Source of the DNA: Sepioteuthis lessoniana
Taxonomy: Eukaryota > Mollusca > Cephalopoda > Myopsida > Loliginidae
Reading direction: 5' to 3'
DNA length: 64,000 nt
Assembly (NCBI GenBank): GCA_963585895.1
Contig: OY757921.1
Coordinates: 55,865,081 to 55,929,080, forward strand
Part shown: one piece after another, positions 44,233 through 55,699 of the stretch
Layout of the letters: each line of letters opens with the position of its first letter
How positions within the stretch are numbered: position 1 is the first letter of the stretch
Notes under the pieces: model-generated
The model's input: only the letters and a program-made list of their open reading frames with translations
What the model was told of the DNA's origin: nothing
Database searches by the model: none
Translations under genes and position numbers: made by a program

Positions 44233-44945
44233 ACAAAAAATGGCATAAGAACTATTTCAAAGCAAGAATAGACAAGACGTAACAAAATAGCAGATGTAGA
44301 TTATGTGTTAACCGAGACGAAACGATCAATCATAATAAGCGAATGCAGTAAATTAGCGCAAAGAGAGTATAAGACAAGACATGACTGGGTAAGAAAGGGG
44401 GTTCAATGGAAATTGTGCAAGAAGTTTAAATTTTACGATACAAACAAAAGGTATATGTACAACCCAGAATCCGTCCTAGAAAATGAAAGGCACAAGATTC
44501 TTTGGGATTTCGAGATACAAACTGATCACCTAATCTCGGTCAGACGACTAGACGTAGTGATAGTCAAAAAAAAAAAAAAAAAAAAAAAGAGAGAACCTGC
44601 TGAATAGTGGACTTTGCCGTTCCAGCTGACTACATGGTAAAACTGAGGAAAGCGAAAAGGGGAGATAAGTACCTAGACCTTGCTAGAGAACTGAAAAATC
44701 TATAGAACATGAAAGTGACGGTGATACCTATTGTAATTGGTGCGCTCGGTAAGACGCCGAAGGATTTGTATAGGGACTGGAGACTTGGAAATAGAGAAAG
44801 AGTGGAAACCATCCGAACTTCAGAATTGTTGAGATTGGCAGAATAAGAGTCCTGGAGACTTGCAGGGGCACTTGCTGTCACTCAGACTCCAATGGAAACC
44901 CATCAGCTAAGGCTGGCGTAAAAAACTCTCAAAAGAGTCAAATAA
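44233..44945 (+). pseudogene. RLE LINE C-terminal fragment, plus strand
   Basis: The frame 44305-44607 reads IIISECSKLAQREYKTRHDW, CKKFKFYDTNKRYMYNPESV and LWDFEIQTDHLISVRRLDVV. Upstream, the knuckle CRLC is followed by a stop in place of CGDRDE. A long A run (44566-44589) shifts the frame before the ADH-like segment. The copy ends at AAAACTCTCAAAAGAGTC with an AATAATAGTAATAA tail. It lies head-to-head with the fragment at 43899-44160. Confidence 0.82.
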
Positions 44946-45870
44946 TAGTAATAACGTCTTCAACTTTTCATTTTCTGTCGTAATATTTCAATATCTCATT
45001 TTAGTTGCTTCAAACTTGGATTAACCTGTAAATGTTAAAATAATTTGCTTTAACTGATATAAATATCCAATAAACCAGAGGAATAGAGCTGAAAATATTC
45101 TCAGTTTATTGCGCAAGAAGGTGAGATTTAGTTTTTTCTATAAATATCTAAAGTTTCTACTTCAAGTCTTTCCTCGTTGTTGGATTACGACTTTAGTGAA
45201 CTAAAAAATATTGCCCATTGTAAATCCTGGGCTCATTCGTGACAATAGATCGATATATTTCCCATGATCGGATTTTAAGCATTGAAACAGATTAATGTTG
45301 TTTGCTCATCCAGGCATGGCACTAATAAACTACTAACGGAAGGTGTGTGTGTGGGGGGTCACGATTATTTGAACATTGTACCACACCCTCTAAAAGGGCG
45401 GTCATCTTTACTTGAGAACAAATTATTTCTGTTATTCATTTATACTTACACAAAATATGATCGAAAATAGAACTAAAGAATATGATTTTTGAAAGGCATC
45501 TCAGTATCTACATAGAACAAGGTGGTGAGAATTGATGTGTACACATTGGTTATTAATTATGGAATAAAAGATAAGTTAATTGAGAAAGTTACCTTAAAGA
45601 CGATTGTCTTAATTGACTTTTACCAACATGTGGTCGCTAATTATGATGTTCATAGCTGACATTTCTAAAGAAATGCCCGGCAAAAAAATCATTAGCAAAT
45701 TAAATGTATTGAATAAAGGTTTTCGTTTTTTTCCCGTTATTTGCTGGTATTGCAACGGCAATTTTTTTTATTAATGGCATTTAAAATACAATTTAATAAC
45801 AATTATATGATGCCAGTTTATGTGTCAGATGTTGCTGTTTCTTTAAAATAAAGAAGAGCGTATTTCTTGA

Positions 45871-45914
<44 letters not shown>

Positions 45915-46134
45915 AAATGAGAATGGCGATATCTCAACAAACGACACACGTAAATATTTGATACTTTCGCCAAAATGTTAGAATCAAGCCGTTTTCTACT
46001 AAAAACAATCCTCGTACGGGGACATTTTATAAGATGTCCAGTCAATTTTTATGTTTTTTTATAAACATAAATATTCGTCGTGCGTATTGTTGATGAATAC
46101 AAAATGAATACAAAATGAACATGTTGGTTGGTGA
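44946..46134. other. Unassigned, with a (GAAA)n tract
   Basis: No gene or named repeat. (GAAA)n at 45868-45915 yields a spurious Phe/Leu/Ser-rich frame on the minus strand. Confidence 0.5.
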
Positions 46135-46196
46135 TTAGATGGTGTTTTATGGCATATCAATCCATGTGGGTTATCTAATACCAGATCTTGATTATA
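46135..46196 (-). mobile_element. Family M / SINE 1 tail next to mariner copy B
   Basis: GTTTTATGGCATATCAATCC and GGGTTATCTAATACCAGATC are the reverse of the shared tail. The mariner copy begins directly after, at a TA dinucleotide (46195-46196). Confidence 0.75.
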
Positions 46197-47075
46197 CGTG
46201 GTACATTCAATAAGTTCCCAGGCTTTTTTTGTACAGGCATTTGAAATTGTCGTAGACTTTTGAAAATTTTTGAAAAATACATCTTATAAGATGACTGGCT
46301 AGTTTTTATGATTTCAGGTTCAAGCGAACAGCTACAGCAGGAATTGGAATAGACCCTACTAAATCCTGATTGTCACAGCTGGTGAATTTCAAAAATGCAA
46401 TCTGGACGTGAGGACACTTTAGAAGAACGATGTGCAATAAAATTCTGTTTAAAACTTGAAAAAAAATGCCTTGGAAACGTATGGAATGCTTCAGACTGCT
46501 TTTGGAACATCAGTTTTTGAGTGGCATAAGAGATTCAAGGAAGGCAGTGAGTCTGTGAGAGATTATGAGAGGTGTGGAAGGAGTAAGGAAGTCAATACAC
46601 CAGAGTTGATTAGCCAAAGGGTTTGGGTTAGGGTTACAATGTTGAGGTTTTAAGGGAGTTCAGGAAGAGATTCCGTCGGAAGAGGTCAAGCACTCTTCAG
46701 ATCGGGTCAGTGACATTTCCAGCAGGACAATGCACCAGTCCACAACTCGATCTTTGTCACAGACTATTTGACCAAGATGGGCATCAAGACAGCTCCTTAT
46801 CCTCCCAATAGTCCAGACCTTGCTCCCTGTGACTGTTGGTTATTCGTTTAGTTCAGAGGCTATCGATATTGAGGAGATGAAAGAGACTGTGACGAAGGTC
46901 TTTGACACGCTCACACAAGAGGACTTCCATGGGGCCTTCCAGAAGTTGTTGGAACGGTACAACAAGTGCATTGCAGCCAGAGGAGATTACTTCGAAGGGG
47001 ACTAGAGTTTCATGTGTGTACTATCAATAAAAGTGCCCATACGAAAAAAGTCTAGAAACTTATTTAATGATCCTC

Positions 47076-47076
<1 letters not shown>
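46197..47076 (+). mobile_element. mariner copy B, internally deleted, with TIRs
   Basis: The left end CGTGGTACATTCAATAAGTT and the reversed right end CGAGGATCATTAAATAAGTT form inverted repeats, with TA on both sides. The transposase starts at ATG 46395 but shifts frame in an A8 run near 46460. The N-terminal region ([20 protein letters not shown]) runs to PELISQ, and then the sequence jumps to [13 protein letters not shown], losing the first catalytic region. At the jump lies GGGTTTGGGTTAGGGTTAC. The remaining QDNAPVHNS and RYNKCIAARGDYFEG blocks are readable. Confidence 0.88.

Positions 47077-47078
<2 letters not shown>

Positions 47079-47168
<90 letters not shown>
47079..47168. repeat. (TA)n(TG)n microsatellite
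   Basis: TA run (47079-47127) then TG run (47128-47168), immediately right of mariner copy B. This hides the right-hand target site. Confidence 0.96.
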
Positions 47169-47169
<1 letters not shown>

Positions 47170-48061
47170 TTTGTGAGCAAATAGTTTGTCAGTAAATATT
47201 TTAGTTTTTAAATAAATTGCTACGTACTATATCTTATCTTGTTTTATTTACTTTGTTCATTTTTTCATATGTTTTTAGAGCCCAATCACTTAGATGAAAT
47301 GTAGTATACTCATAGACTTAGTTTTTAGAAACAGGTCCTTCAGATAATCTGCTCTATGAATATATACGTAGAACTATCAATAAATTCATGAGCAAATGAA
47401 GAAAAAGGCATACAGTTTACACATTTTTTTGTAAATAAAATCCATTCCAATAATTACGTAAAAATTTAAATTTATATAGAGATAGAAAAATTAGAATGAT
47501 CAGTCTCTTCATTTGTCAAGTGACCAATCGTTTTCTGTGTCTTGCCAGACCTTTCACCAATTTTTAAAGCACTCCTCTAAAAGCGAAGAAACATCATTTT
47601 TTCAATATTTTTTTCTTTGAGGAAAATTTTTTCATTTGAAGTTACTAGTAGTTTTTTTTACTTCTTTAAATTATTTTTGCTTGTTTGCTTGCTGTTTATA
47701 GACTACTTGTTCAATGGCCGAATCTCTAGGAAAGATAGCATGTAAACTTTGGAACTGAAGAATTATTTATGTTATTGGTGAGTTGGGGAAATAGCCTCAG
47801 GGGGTGCTTGGAATATTTTGGTTTTAAATTAATCAGGAAAGTGTAATTTTTTCAGAAGCCAAATAGAATTTTAAATAAACATTTTTTAGGCTACAAAAGA
47901 CATTGATGATTTCAAATTGGCATCCAAATTAACTTTCTAATATTTCAACTCTTCCAAATAACAAATTTAAGTTTGTTTTCTAATCCCGTTCATTTAGAAC
48001 AATATTTTTTAATGATATATAAAATTGTTGGCAGTGTTGGGGTGGATTTTGAAACTTAATT

Positions 48062-48133
<72 letters not shown>

Positions 48134-48538
48134 AAAACTGTCTAGCACCTTTATAAAGCTCGAATTGACAAAATTTTGACGAGGATATTAACTAAAGTAA
48201 ACAGTATTTAAAAAATTCATATTAAAAATGGCGTACACGTGTATGTGTCGACATGCTTGTGTGTGTACATGCTCTTGTATGCGTGTGTGCGTGGGTGTTT
48301 GTGTATATGTATATGCGCAAGTGCTTGTGTATGTGTATGTGTGGGTTCAAGCACGCTTGGCGCGTCTATGTGTGTGTATACATGCGATAGCAGGAAAATG
48401 TCTAAATGTATCCAGATAAGAAAAATCGATCAATAAATTCTGAGGTGGTCATCAATTCCTACTTTTTCCTTAAATCAATGACAATTATATAAGTTCTTTC
48501 AGTTGATTAATTTATTTAATTGAAAGATGCCATTCACT

Positions 48539-48540
<2 letters not shown>
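47169..48540. other. Unassigned, with an (AT)n run
   Basis: A ~35-bp VNTR-like scrap at 47169-47205 (TTTGTGAGCAAATAGTTTGT) matches the right flank of mariner copy C. (AT)n lies at 48066-48130, and a GT-rich impure region at 48230-48390 gives spurious Cys/Val frames. No gene. Confidence 0.5.

Positions 48541-48601
<61 letters not shown>
48541..48601. repeat. (CT)n microsatellite
   Basis: About 30 uninterrupted TC dinucleotides. Confidence 0.98.
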
Positions 48602-48603
<2 letters not shown>

Positions 48604-49928
48604 TTGAAATATTCTAATTTAAATGCCAACGTCCAAAATACTTCAAACGCTTCTCATTTTTTAAACCCACCCTTATTTTAATACATATTCACACGCCTCT
48701 TTATTTCCTTCCATATCCCCACTCAATCTTTATTTTCTTTTATATCTTCTCTTTTTTACTTTTTTTTATACCATGTTAATCTCATAGATTAACTAGTTAA
48801 TTATCTGAAATAATCTTTTCAATGTTTATTCACCAAACGAAAAGGTTTAATGTTATTTGCAATAGATAATAGACTTATTTTCCTTTAAAATGTAGCTTTA
48901 AGTCAGTAAATTTAACTGAGGCAAAATTCATTTGATTATAGATCGAAAATAAATCCAAATGTCAAGTGTAATGTTTCAATAGGGAAACTGACTATCTCAA
49001 ATATTTATGCATTAGAACTGAATATTATTTATACACTTATACACAACTGAATATCTCAGCAAAAGCGAGAAAAATCAATTATTATTTCACAAACTCAAGA
49101 AAAAGGAATCGACTTTTAAATTGCATAATCAGACTTCTAGAAAATCTTATTTACTAAGTATGGCATGAATATTGAGGCAACCATAAGGACTACTTGTTAA
49201 TATTCACTTAGTCTAGCACCAAGTCAAATCATGTAAAATCAATTGAGAATTTGACAACGGTTACATTTCCGTACTCCTCCAAAAGTCACGGTTCTTTCAA
49301 GTTAAGACGTTATTAAAAATGAATGAAAATTAATGCAGTGACATATTCAGTTTATATAGATTTGTCAAGTTTCTTGTGGGAATATTGTAATAATCCTTTC
49401 TGCCCAGTGTGAGTCTTCTTAAAACTTTCGTCTTAAAGAGAGTTTTTAATGGCATTTTGGTTGTGCAAGATTCTGAATGTTTTATAAAAGTGACCTTGTA
49501 TCAGTCTTAGTTTTAGAAATTCCCTTGCTTCTTTGATTTTCTGCTACTTCTTTAAGAGGCTACTTAGAAATTCCCTTGCTTCTTTGATTTTCTGCTACTT
49601 CTTTAAGAGACTATAAATGTCTTATTATCTTCAGTAAACAACTTCATTCGTTTCAAGAGTTTAAGAAATTTTAATGTTATTTCAATGCATATTTTATCAA
49701 GTCTGATGGAAAATGTCTCATCGTGCATTTTTGCTGAATTCACATTGCGTAGTTTAATATGAAACCATTGCAACTAAGATGATGATGTCCATAAAAAGAG
49801 ACAGAATAACAACTATAAAACAACAGAAAATATTTTCAAGTTGCCAAAAACACATCTTGACAGCTATCATCAAGTTGAATGCATCAAAAGAAAAAGAGAT
49901 GTACAGAGATTGATTAAGTACCGTTGGT
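48602..49928. other. Unassigned, with a 51-bp tandem duplication
   Basis: Bases 49514-49564 are repeated almost exactly at 49565-49613 (AGAAATTCCCTTGCTTCTTT). No gene recognised in the interval. Confidence 0.55.
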
Positions 49929-50039
49929 GATGTGCTGATTGTATACTGTGCACTTTGTGCACAGTATACAATCAGCACATCTGACTGTATACTGTGCACT
50001 TTGTGCACAGTATACAGTCAGCACTTTGTGCACAGTATA
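49929..50039. repeat. Tandem perfect palindromes (hairpin cluster)
   Basis: Palindrome 1: 49929-49953 pairs perfectly with 49957-49981 (25 bp) around a TTT loop. Palindrome 2: 49981-49999 pairs perfectly with 50003-50021 (19 bp), also around TTT. A half unit follows (GCACTTTGTGCACAGTATA, 50021-50039). All share the core GTATACTGTGCAC.TTT. The minus-strand frame across it is an artefact. Confidence 0.97.
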
Positions 50040-50239
50040 ACATAGGATGTGTTTGGTGTAACACTAAACTGTAGCTCATGGAGATCTGGAAAATGTGTAA
50101 AATCACCCTATTACCATTACTTTCAGTTTCACTCGGACCCGACCAATTCTACGAGTTAGGCTCTCATATGTGGGTTAAAAAGATCTATTTAAAAGTTATT
50201 TGTATTTGATAGTTATGACTGAAACCAATTGTGTACTAA

Positions 50240-50242
50240 CTA

Positions 50243-50278
<36 letters not shown>

Positions 50279-50295
50279 GTTATTATTATTATTGT
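50240..50295. repeat. (ATT)n microsatellite
   Basis: About 17 ATT units with one interruption, just left of the M array. Confidence 0.96.
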
Positions 50296-50309
50296 CTTGT
50301 TGGTTGGTG

Positions 50310-51290
50310 GGTTGTTTGGGTTTTATGGCATATCAATCTTTGTAGGTTATTTAACGCCAAATCCATTTAAATAATCAGTTCTATATAAAACAATTCAGTT
50401 TAGCATGAGTACATAGTTTAATTAAGTAAACTGAATTGCTTGAAATAGAAATGTTTTTAACAAACAGTTATAACTCAAACAATCCAGTTTTGTATAAGTA
50501 TAGATTTTCTTCATACACAGTTAAATGTCAAAACAATTCTATCTCAAACAATTCAGTTTAACATAAGTAGAGTTTGATATTAAAAAGAGTTCTATTTCAA
50601 GCAGTTCAGTTTAGTTTTAGTACACAGTTTAATTGTCAAAAACATTTCTATTTCGAACTATTCAATTTATTCAAACAGTTATATATAACAATTCAGTTTA
50701 GTGTAACTACAGTTTCAATGTCAAAAACAGTTTAATTTCAAAGAATTCAGTTTAGCATAAGCACAGTTTAAATGTAAGTACAGTTCAATTGTGAAAAACT
50801 TTTCTATTTCTTGCTATTCAGTTTAATATAAGTACATATTTTGTTTACACACAATTAAATGTCAAAATAGTTTTATGTTAAACAATTCAGTTTAGTGCAA
50901 ATACAGTTTCAATGTCAAAAAACAGTTCCATTTCAAATAATTCAGTTTAGCGTAAGCGCGCAGTTTAAATGTAAGTACGGTTTAATTGTGAAAAGCATTT
51001 CTATTTCAAGCTATTCATTTTAATCAAGCAATTCAGTTTAGCATAAATATGCCGTTAGTTCTATTTAACCCAGAGATAGGGCCCTATTAGGTGCTACCAC
51101 GCCGGGCCAGAGTGGACCTGGGAGCAATGGCAATGAAGGGGTGCACCGTATCCACCAAAGCCCCAGCATTACTGGAGCCTCACCATCAGATCGTTTAGTG
51201 TCATATCCAGGACACTCGTTAGGAGGGTCTTACTCCTCTGCAAAGGTGCAGTCAGTGTATTCTACAGCCCCGCCGACTAGGCAATATACA
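50310..51290 (-). mobile_element. Composite family M, copy g (long VNTR)
   Basis: Tail at 50310-50360 (GGTTTTATGGCATATCAATC, TTATTTAACGCCAAATCC). About ten VNTR units follow, spaced 50-90 bp and marked by CAATTCAGTTTAGCATAAG and CAGTTCTATTTCAAA (50380-51050). The head spans 51060-51285 (TAGGGCCCTATTAGGTGCTA, CACCATCAGATCGTTTAGTG, GTGTATTCTACAGCCCC). This is the longest M copy. The plus-strand frame at 51141 lies in the head and is not conserved among copies. Confidence 0.8.
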
Positions 51291-51735
51291 GTGTTAAATC
51301 TCAAAACAGTTTTATTTCAGATAAGTAAGTTAGCAGAAGTACACAGTTTAGACGTCAAAACAGTTCTATTTTAAGCAATTCCGTTTAGCATAAGCACGCA
51401 GTTGAAATGTCAAAACAGTTCTATATTAAACAATTTAGTTTAGCATAAATACGCTGTTTAAATGCAGAAATCAGTATTGTGAAGGAAGTATGGTTTAGTT
51501 CTATTTAACCCAGAGATAGGACCCTTATCAGGTGCTACCACTCCGGGCCAGAGTGGACCTGGGAGCGATGGCAATGAAGGGGTACTCCGCATTCCCCAAA
51601 GCTCTTGCATTGCTGGAACGTCACCATCAGATTGTTTAGTGTCATAACCAGGACACTCATTGGGGGTGGATCTTACCTCTCGGCAGAGAAGCAGTCAGTG
51701 TATTCTACAACCCCAGCCGAGTGGGTACAAATTAT
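51291..51735 (-). mobile_element. Composite family M, copy h, tandem to copy g
   Basis: A second VNTR block (51291-51480) and a second head (51496-51735) repeat the order of copy g in the same direction, without an intervening tail. A tandem VNTR-head duplication or recombination between VNTRs would explain it. Confidence 0.78.
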
Positions 51736-52040
51736 TTGTATTAGATAGGAATATTGACATCATAACTGTGAGCAAACAAACGATTATAAACTCAAAAAGT
51801 AATGGAAAATTGAAAATATAGTTATGATGGCAATAAAAATATTTCCAAATTAATCAATTTTTAGGCATTAGATGACCCATAAAAAACTTGATATATCATT
51901 AAATAAATGAAAAAATATATCAATTAATTAAAACCATTAAAATATATCGACTGCGCCTTGACAGAGGCGGTAAGATCCTTCCAAAGGAATGTCGAAATTA
52001 TGACACTAAACTATCTAATGTTTAGGCTCTAACATTCACA
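51736..52040 (+). mobile_element. Family M pieces, plus strand (copy i)
   Basis: One type-1 VNTR unit (GTATTAGATAGGAATATTGA) is followed by a tail (51865-51915, GGCATTAGATGACCCAT). A truncated head follows (51948-52030, ACACTAAACTATCTAATG). The pieces lie opposite in direction to copies g and h. Confidence 0.55.
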
Positions 52041-52044
52041 AACT

Positions 52045-52285
52045 ATCCAAGTAAGGGAGAGAAGACATGCAGGTCACTGTTAGAGAAGTAAGGACAAACT
52101 TATAAGCAAAGTTCTATTGTGGATTACTGCTCATAGACGTGCCAGTGTTGGCCAACCTTCCAAGAAATATATACATCAGATTTGTGTGGACACTGGATGC
52201 AGCCTAGAGGACCGACCTGGAGTGATAGATGATTGGGACTGTTGGCTTCCAACGCTACTTGATAATGATGATGACGAATACTTAA
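52045..52285 (+). pseudogene. RTE-like LINE C-terminal fragment, plus strand
   Basis: The sequence reads RRHAGHC, stop, RSKDKLISKVLLWITAHRRA, then PSKKYIHQICVDTGCSLEDR. It is parallel to RHAGHCWRSRDELISDVLLW..TYIQQLCEDTGC of the 12.5-kb LINE but clearly diverged. It ends with GATAATGATGATGAC, an ATG-type tail. Confidence 0.75.
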
Positions 52286-53007
52286 AATGTTGGCAATAAA
52301 TTCTGATTATTCTCAAGACGAACAGACACCATCTTTCCATATTCCGAGTTCGTTTTTCTTGGTTCTTTGACAACAATGCAAACATTATAATTTTCTCTCT
52401 CTTTCTCAATTCGAGAAAGAGAGAAAAGAAGACGAGTTTGTTAAAACCTGAACAGCTATATTTGTTTCTAAGTAAACCTTTCTTTTACTACGCTATCAAT
52501 CCTTAAAAATGTTTTTATTATGCAAAATGATTTATTCATAACATCTACATTGATAAGTTGTAACATCTCACTCTAATTCATATAATTTAGATGAGAACTA
52601 CTGTAAGACAGAAAAATTGTTTGTTGTTATTTTGTTTCCCAACTGTACATTTCAAGTGGACTTTAGTATTAATAAGCAGATATTGTGGAAGATACCCTCA
52701 AAGCAACCAATCTGAAATTTTAACCTCACAGTCATATCGGTTTCACTTTTCTTTAGCCTATTTTTTTAACATTAAATTTTACTCTTTCTATTTTGTTTAA
52801 ATATTCTTTCCCCTATTTGAGTATTTAAAAAAGTTTTCCTGGGAAAATATTATGGCATATTACTTCTTTAATGGTATCGCCCAAAATAGATTGTTTTAAC
52901 TGCTGGGCCCACACACAGTAGTCCTATCATGTTGCGAATATCTTCACAGGCTCAACAGTATCTGCTAGATGCGAACAAAAGTTACAAGTCTACTCTAAAC
53001 TAAAACG

Positions 53008-53011
<4 letters not shown>
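52286..53011. other. No recognisable feature
   Basis: AT-rich. The frames of ~70 codons seen here show no family resemblance. Confidence 0.45.
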
Positions 53012-53064
<53 letters not shown>

Positions 53065-53164
53065 ATATTTTAAGAAATGTTTGGCGAGCTGGATTAACAA
53101 GCCATTGTTAATGAGTTCGATTCTCAATGGATTCCTGAAACTTTTGGCCTTGTGCAAAACTCAA

Positions 53165-53214
<50 letters not shown>
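53012..53214. repeat. (AT)n microsatellites left of the transposon
   Basis: AT runs at 53012-53060 and 53167-53214. The second directly borders the left inverted repeat of the element at 53215. Confidence 0.95.
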
Positions 53215-53216
<2 letters not shown>

Positions 53217-53217
<1 letters not shown>

Positions 53218-53264
53218 GGTAGGTCGATTTTGGAACTGTAAAAAGAATAATGCGGTGAAAGTTG
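53217..53264 (+). repeat. Left terminal inverted repeat
   Basis: Pairs with 56470-56517 in reverse. Outer ~15 bases differ at one position, and an inner block AAAAGAATAATGC is shared. The two are offset by a short insertion in the right copy. Confidence 0.88.
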
Positions 53265-53824
53265 CAAAATAACATCAGAAATTACCCCACGAAATATTTT
53301 TTTCCAAAGTTTTGTATTTTTTTGCGAAATCGCATTTAAAGACATAATATTTTGTGATTTTAGTCGTGATATCGGTGACGCTGGAAACCTGTATCCATAA
53401 AATTAAAACTGAGACTAAAGGAAAATTAAATAATAAAATTTATTAAATAATTGATATTTTTAAGTTTATTATTCATTTTCATATTATGTTTAATTAAATG
53501 ACCAAAAACGAAAACAAAATACATTAAAATATATAGTTTAAAATACAAATAACGACTTACTAAACCTCGTTTTATTTACTGGATATTTTTTCGGCTTTCA
53601 CCGGTGGTAAATATCTCTCCGGTGTACTTCGGTTTGTTTATGTTTTTTACTCTTATAATTAACGCAAATATATATATTTCACAAAGTAGACATACTATTA
53701 AAATATTTAAACATTTTATAATTATTGTAATCTATTTATATTTTAAAATTTAGTTTGTTTTTTTTGAGTGAAAAGTTGGTTTACGAGTTAATTTTGGAAC
53801 TAAACAGTACAATGCTGTTGTTTG

Positions 53825-53930
53825 GTAAGTAAACATTATTACTTTTTTTAATGAATTTCGAAATTTATTTACAATTTTTTAAAAACATCTTCGTGTATTT
53901 TCAGACAATATATATATATTCTTTTTACAG
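53825..53930 (+). other. Probable 5' intron of the transposon gene
   Basis: A consensus donor GTAAGT at 53825 and acceptor TTTTTACAG ending at 53930 lie 16 bases before the ATG. An alternative acceptor (TTTTCAG) ends at 53904. Length 106 bp. Confidence 0.6.
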
Positions 53931-55545
53931 ATATATTGATTAAAAAATGGCAGGAAAAAACACTGGAGTTTCCACACGAAGTAAAGGTGCAATAAAATTT
54001 TCAGGTTTACCATCACTGTTGGATAAAACTGAGCCACGAACTTGTCGAAAAATAATTCAATACAGCTATTTTTTAATGAACACTTATCCCCACCTTTCTT
54101 GTTTAGGTATTTCTAAATTAATAGCAAAGGACGTGATAGATATTTAGAAGGCTGTCAACCCTCGTTTGCCTTTGTTAATTGAAATTAGTGTGGTCAACAA
54201 GGTGAAAATTCTATGCTTTCAGAAGGCAAAGCAAATAAGTAGGAAACATCTACCTGCTGCCCAAACAAAATTCTGGAAGGAAAAGTTGGATACATTTTTT
54301 GATATATCATCATGTTCGTGCAACCTGCCAATTTTAAGTTGTGACAATATTAATGTCAAATGCCCCAAAAAAAATTGCCAGACTAAGCACATCATCAGCA
54401 CTTGTCCTCTGACAAAAAAGCCAACAAAAAAGTATGAAGATATCCCCACCAATAGCTTCAACATTATATGTTCAGGGTGATTCTTCCCATTCTTACTCAT
54501 CTTCTCCAAGTTATGAAACAGAGGATTATAAACAGCTAGATAGTCCTCTCCAAGTGCCTTATAACCTCACAAAAATTCCAAGGTATGCTCTTGAGTTAGT
54601 TAGGGGTGATATATTTTCTAATCTTGGAGCCAGCCTTGCCCATGCCTTGCTCTGGGATTTGAGGGCTATTGGCCTTTTTATCCCTAATATAGATATAAAG
54701 AATATCTATATGGATAAATGTGAAATAGATCAAAGGCTAAAGTGAAAACAAATGCCTATGAAAAGCATAATGAAAATGTGGAGAATCTTCTTTGTATAGG
54801 AGTTAATGGGAGGAAAAAGACACACTACACTACAAGGAATCAACGGAGGAAAATGGAAGTAAAATTCTGAAAAAAGCCAAAGGACCTGAATGCCACTTAA
54901 CAATCACAAAGGAGACACCAAATGAGAGTATATATTTGACTCACAGGGTTCTTCCTGATATTGGTGCAACTGGTACACTATTAAGGCTGTCCTTGTTGAC
55001 AACACGAATACAAATACAGGCTGTGAAGGTGGACTTGTTACACTTTTAGAAAAAAAATCAAAATAAATCTTCCCACAATTGGTTGCTCCTTACATCAAAA
55101 TGAACTAGATGGCACCACAAAAAGCCACACTACATTCAATGGTCCTTTGGTTAAATTATGTGCAAATGATTGCCATAATTTACCCCAAAAATCTTTTTCA
55201 GCTGTTGAGAATCCCCTGGAGTTTCATTTTGGAATGAAAGATATGGATAGCCTTAGTAGTGACCAAAGACTATTCTATGAATATACAGTTGGTATTTCTA
55301 GAGGTAAGGTGGACCCTAGATTTGCATCGTGGAAAATTGGTCCATTAAACCAGGCAAGATGGTTAACTTTGGTCAATATGATTGACAGGATACGAAAGAA
55401 ACCAATTGAAGTTCAAAGGATTACATTAAAAAAACCTCCAGTATAATGCCTTGGCATTACTTCTGGAGAATGTTTTATTTTCAATGGTGCAATTTGATGA
55501 ACCTGAAGTGAGAGAAGAGGCTATAAAAAGAATTTTGGCCATTAG

Positions 55546-55699
55546 GTACATTTATATTTATTCATACAAAACTGGTTGAAGTACTTGTGCCAATTTATTG
55601 AAACATTTTAAAGATTACATCTGATTTCACCAAATATTATTAAAGCAGAACAAATTGCATTTAAAAATTAAACTCAAATTGTTTTTTATATTCTTTCAG
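55546..55699 (+). other. Probable intron within the transposon gene
   Basis: The donor GTACAT after ATTAG and acceptor TTCTTTCAG join the codons to ILAI-R-RGKPVKK without a shift, whereas the unspliced reading runs into stops. Length 154 bp. Confidence 0.6.

Noticed and set aside
48228..48436. Cys/Val-rich frames resembling a secreted peptide
   Set aside because: Impure GT repeat with no signal peptide logic or conservation; overlapping frames look alike.
49929..49981. microRNA precursor
   Set aside because: Perfect pairing with a 3-nt loop is unlike a microRNA hairpin; kept as a palindrome.
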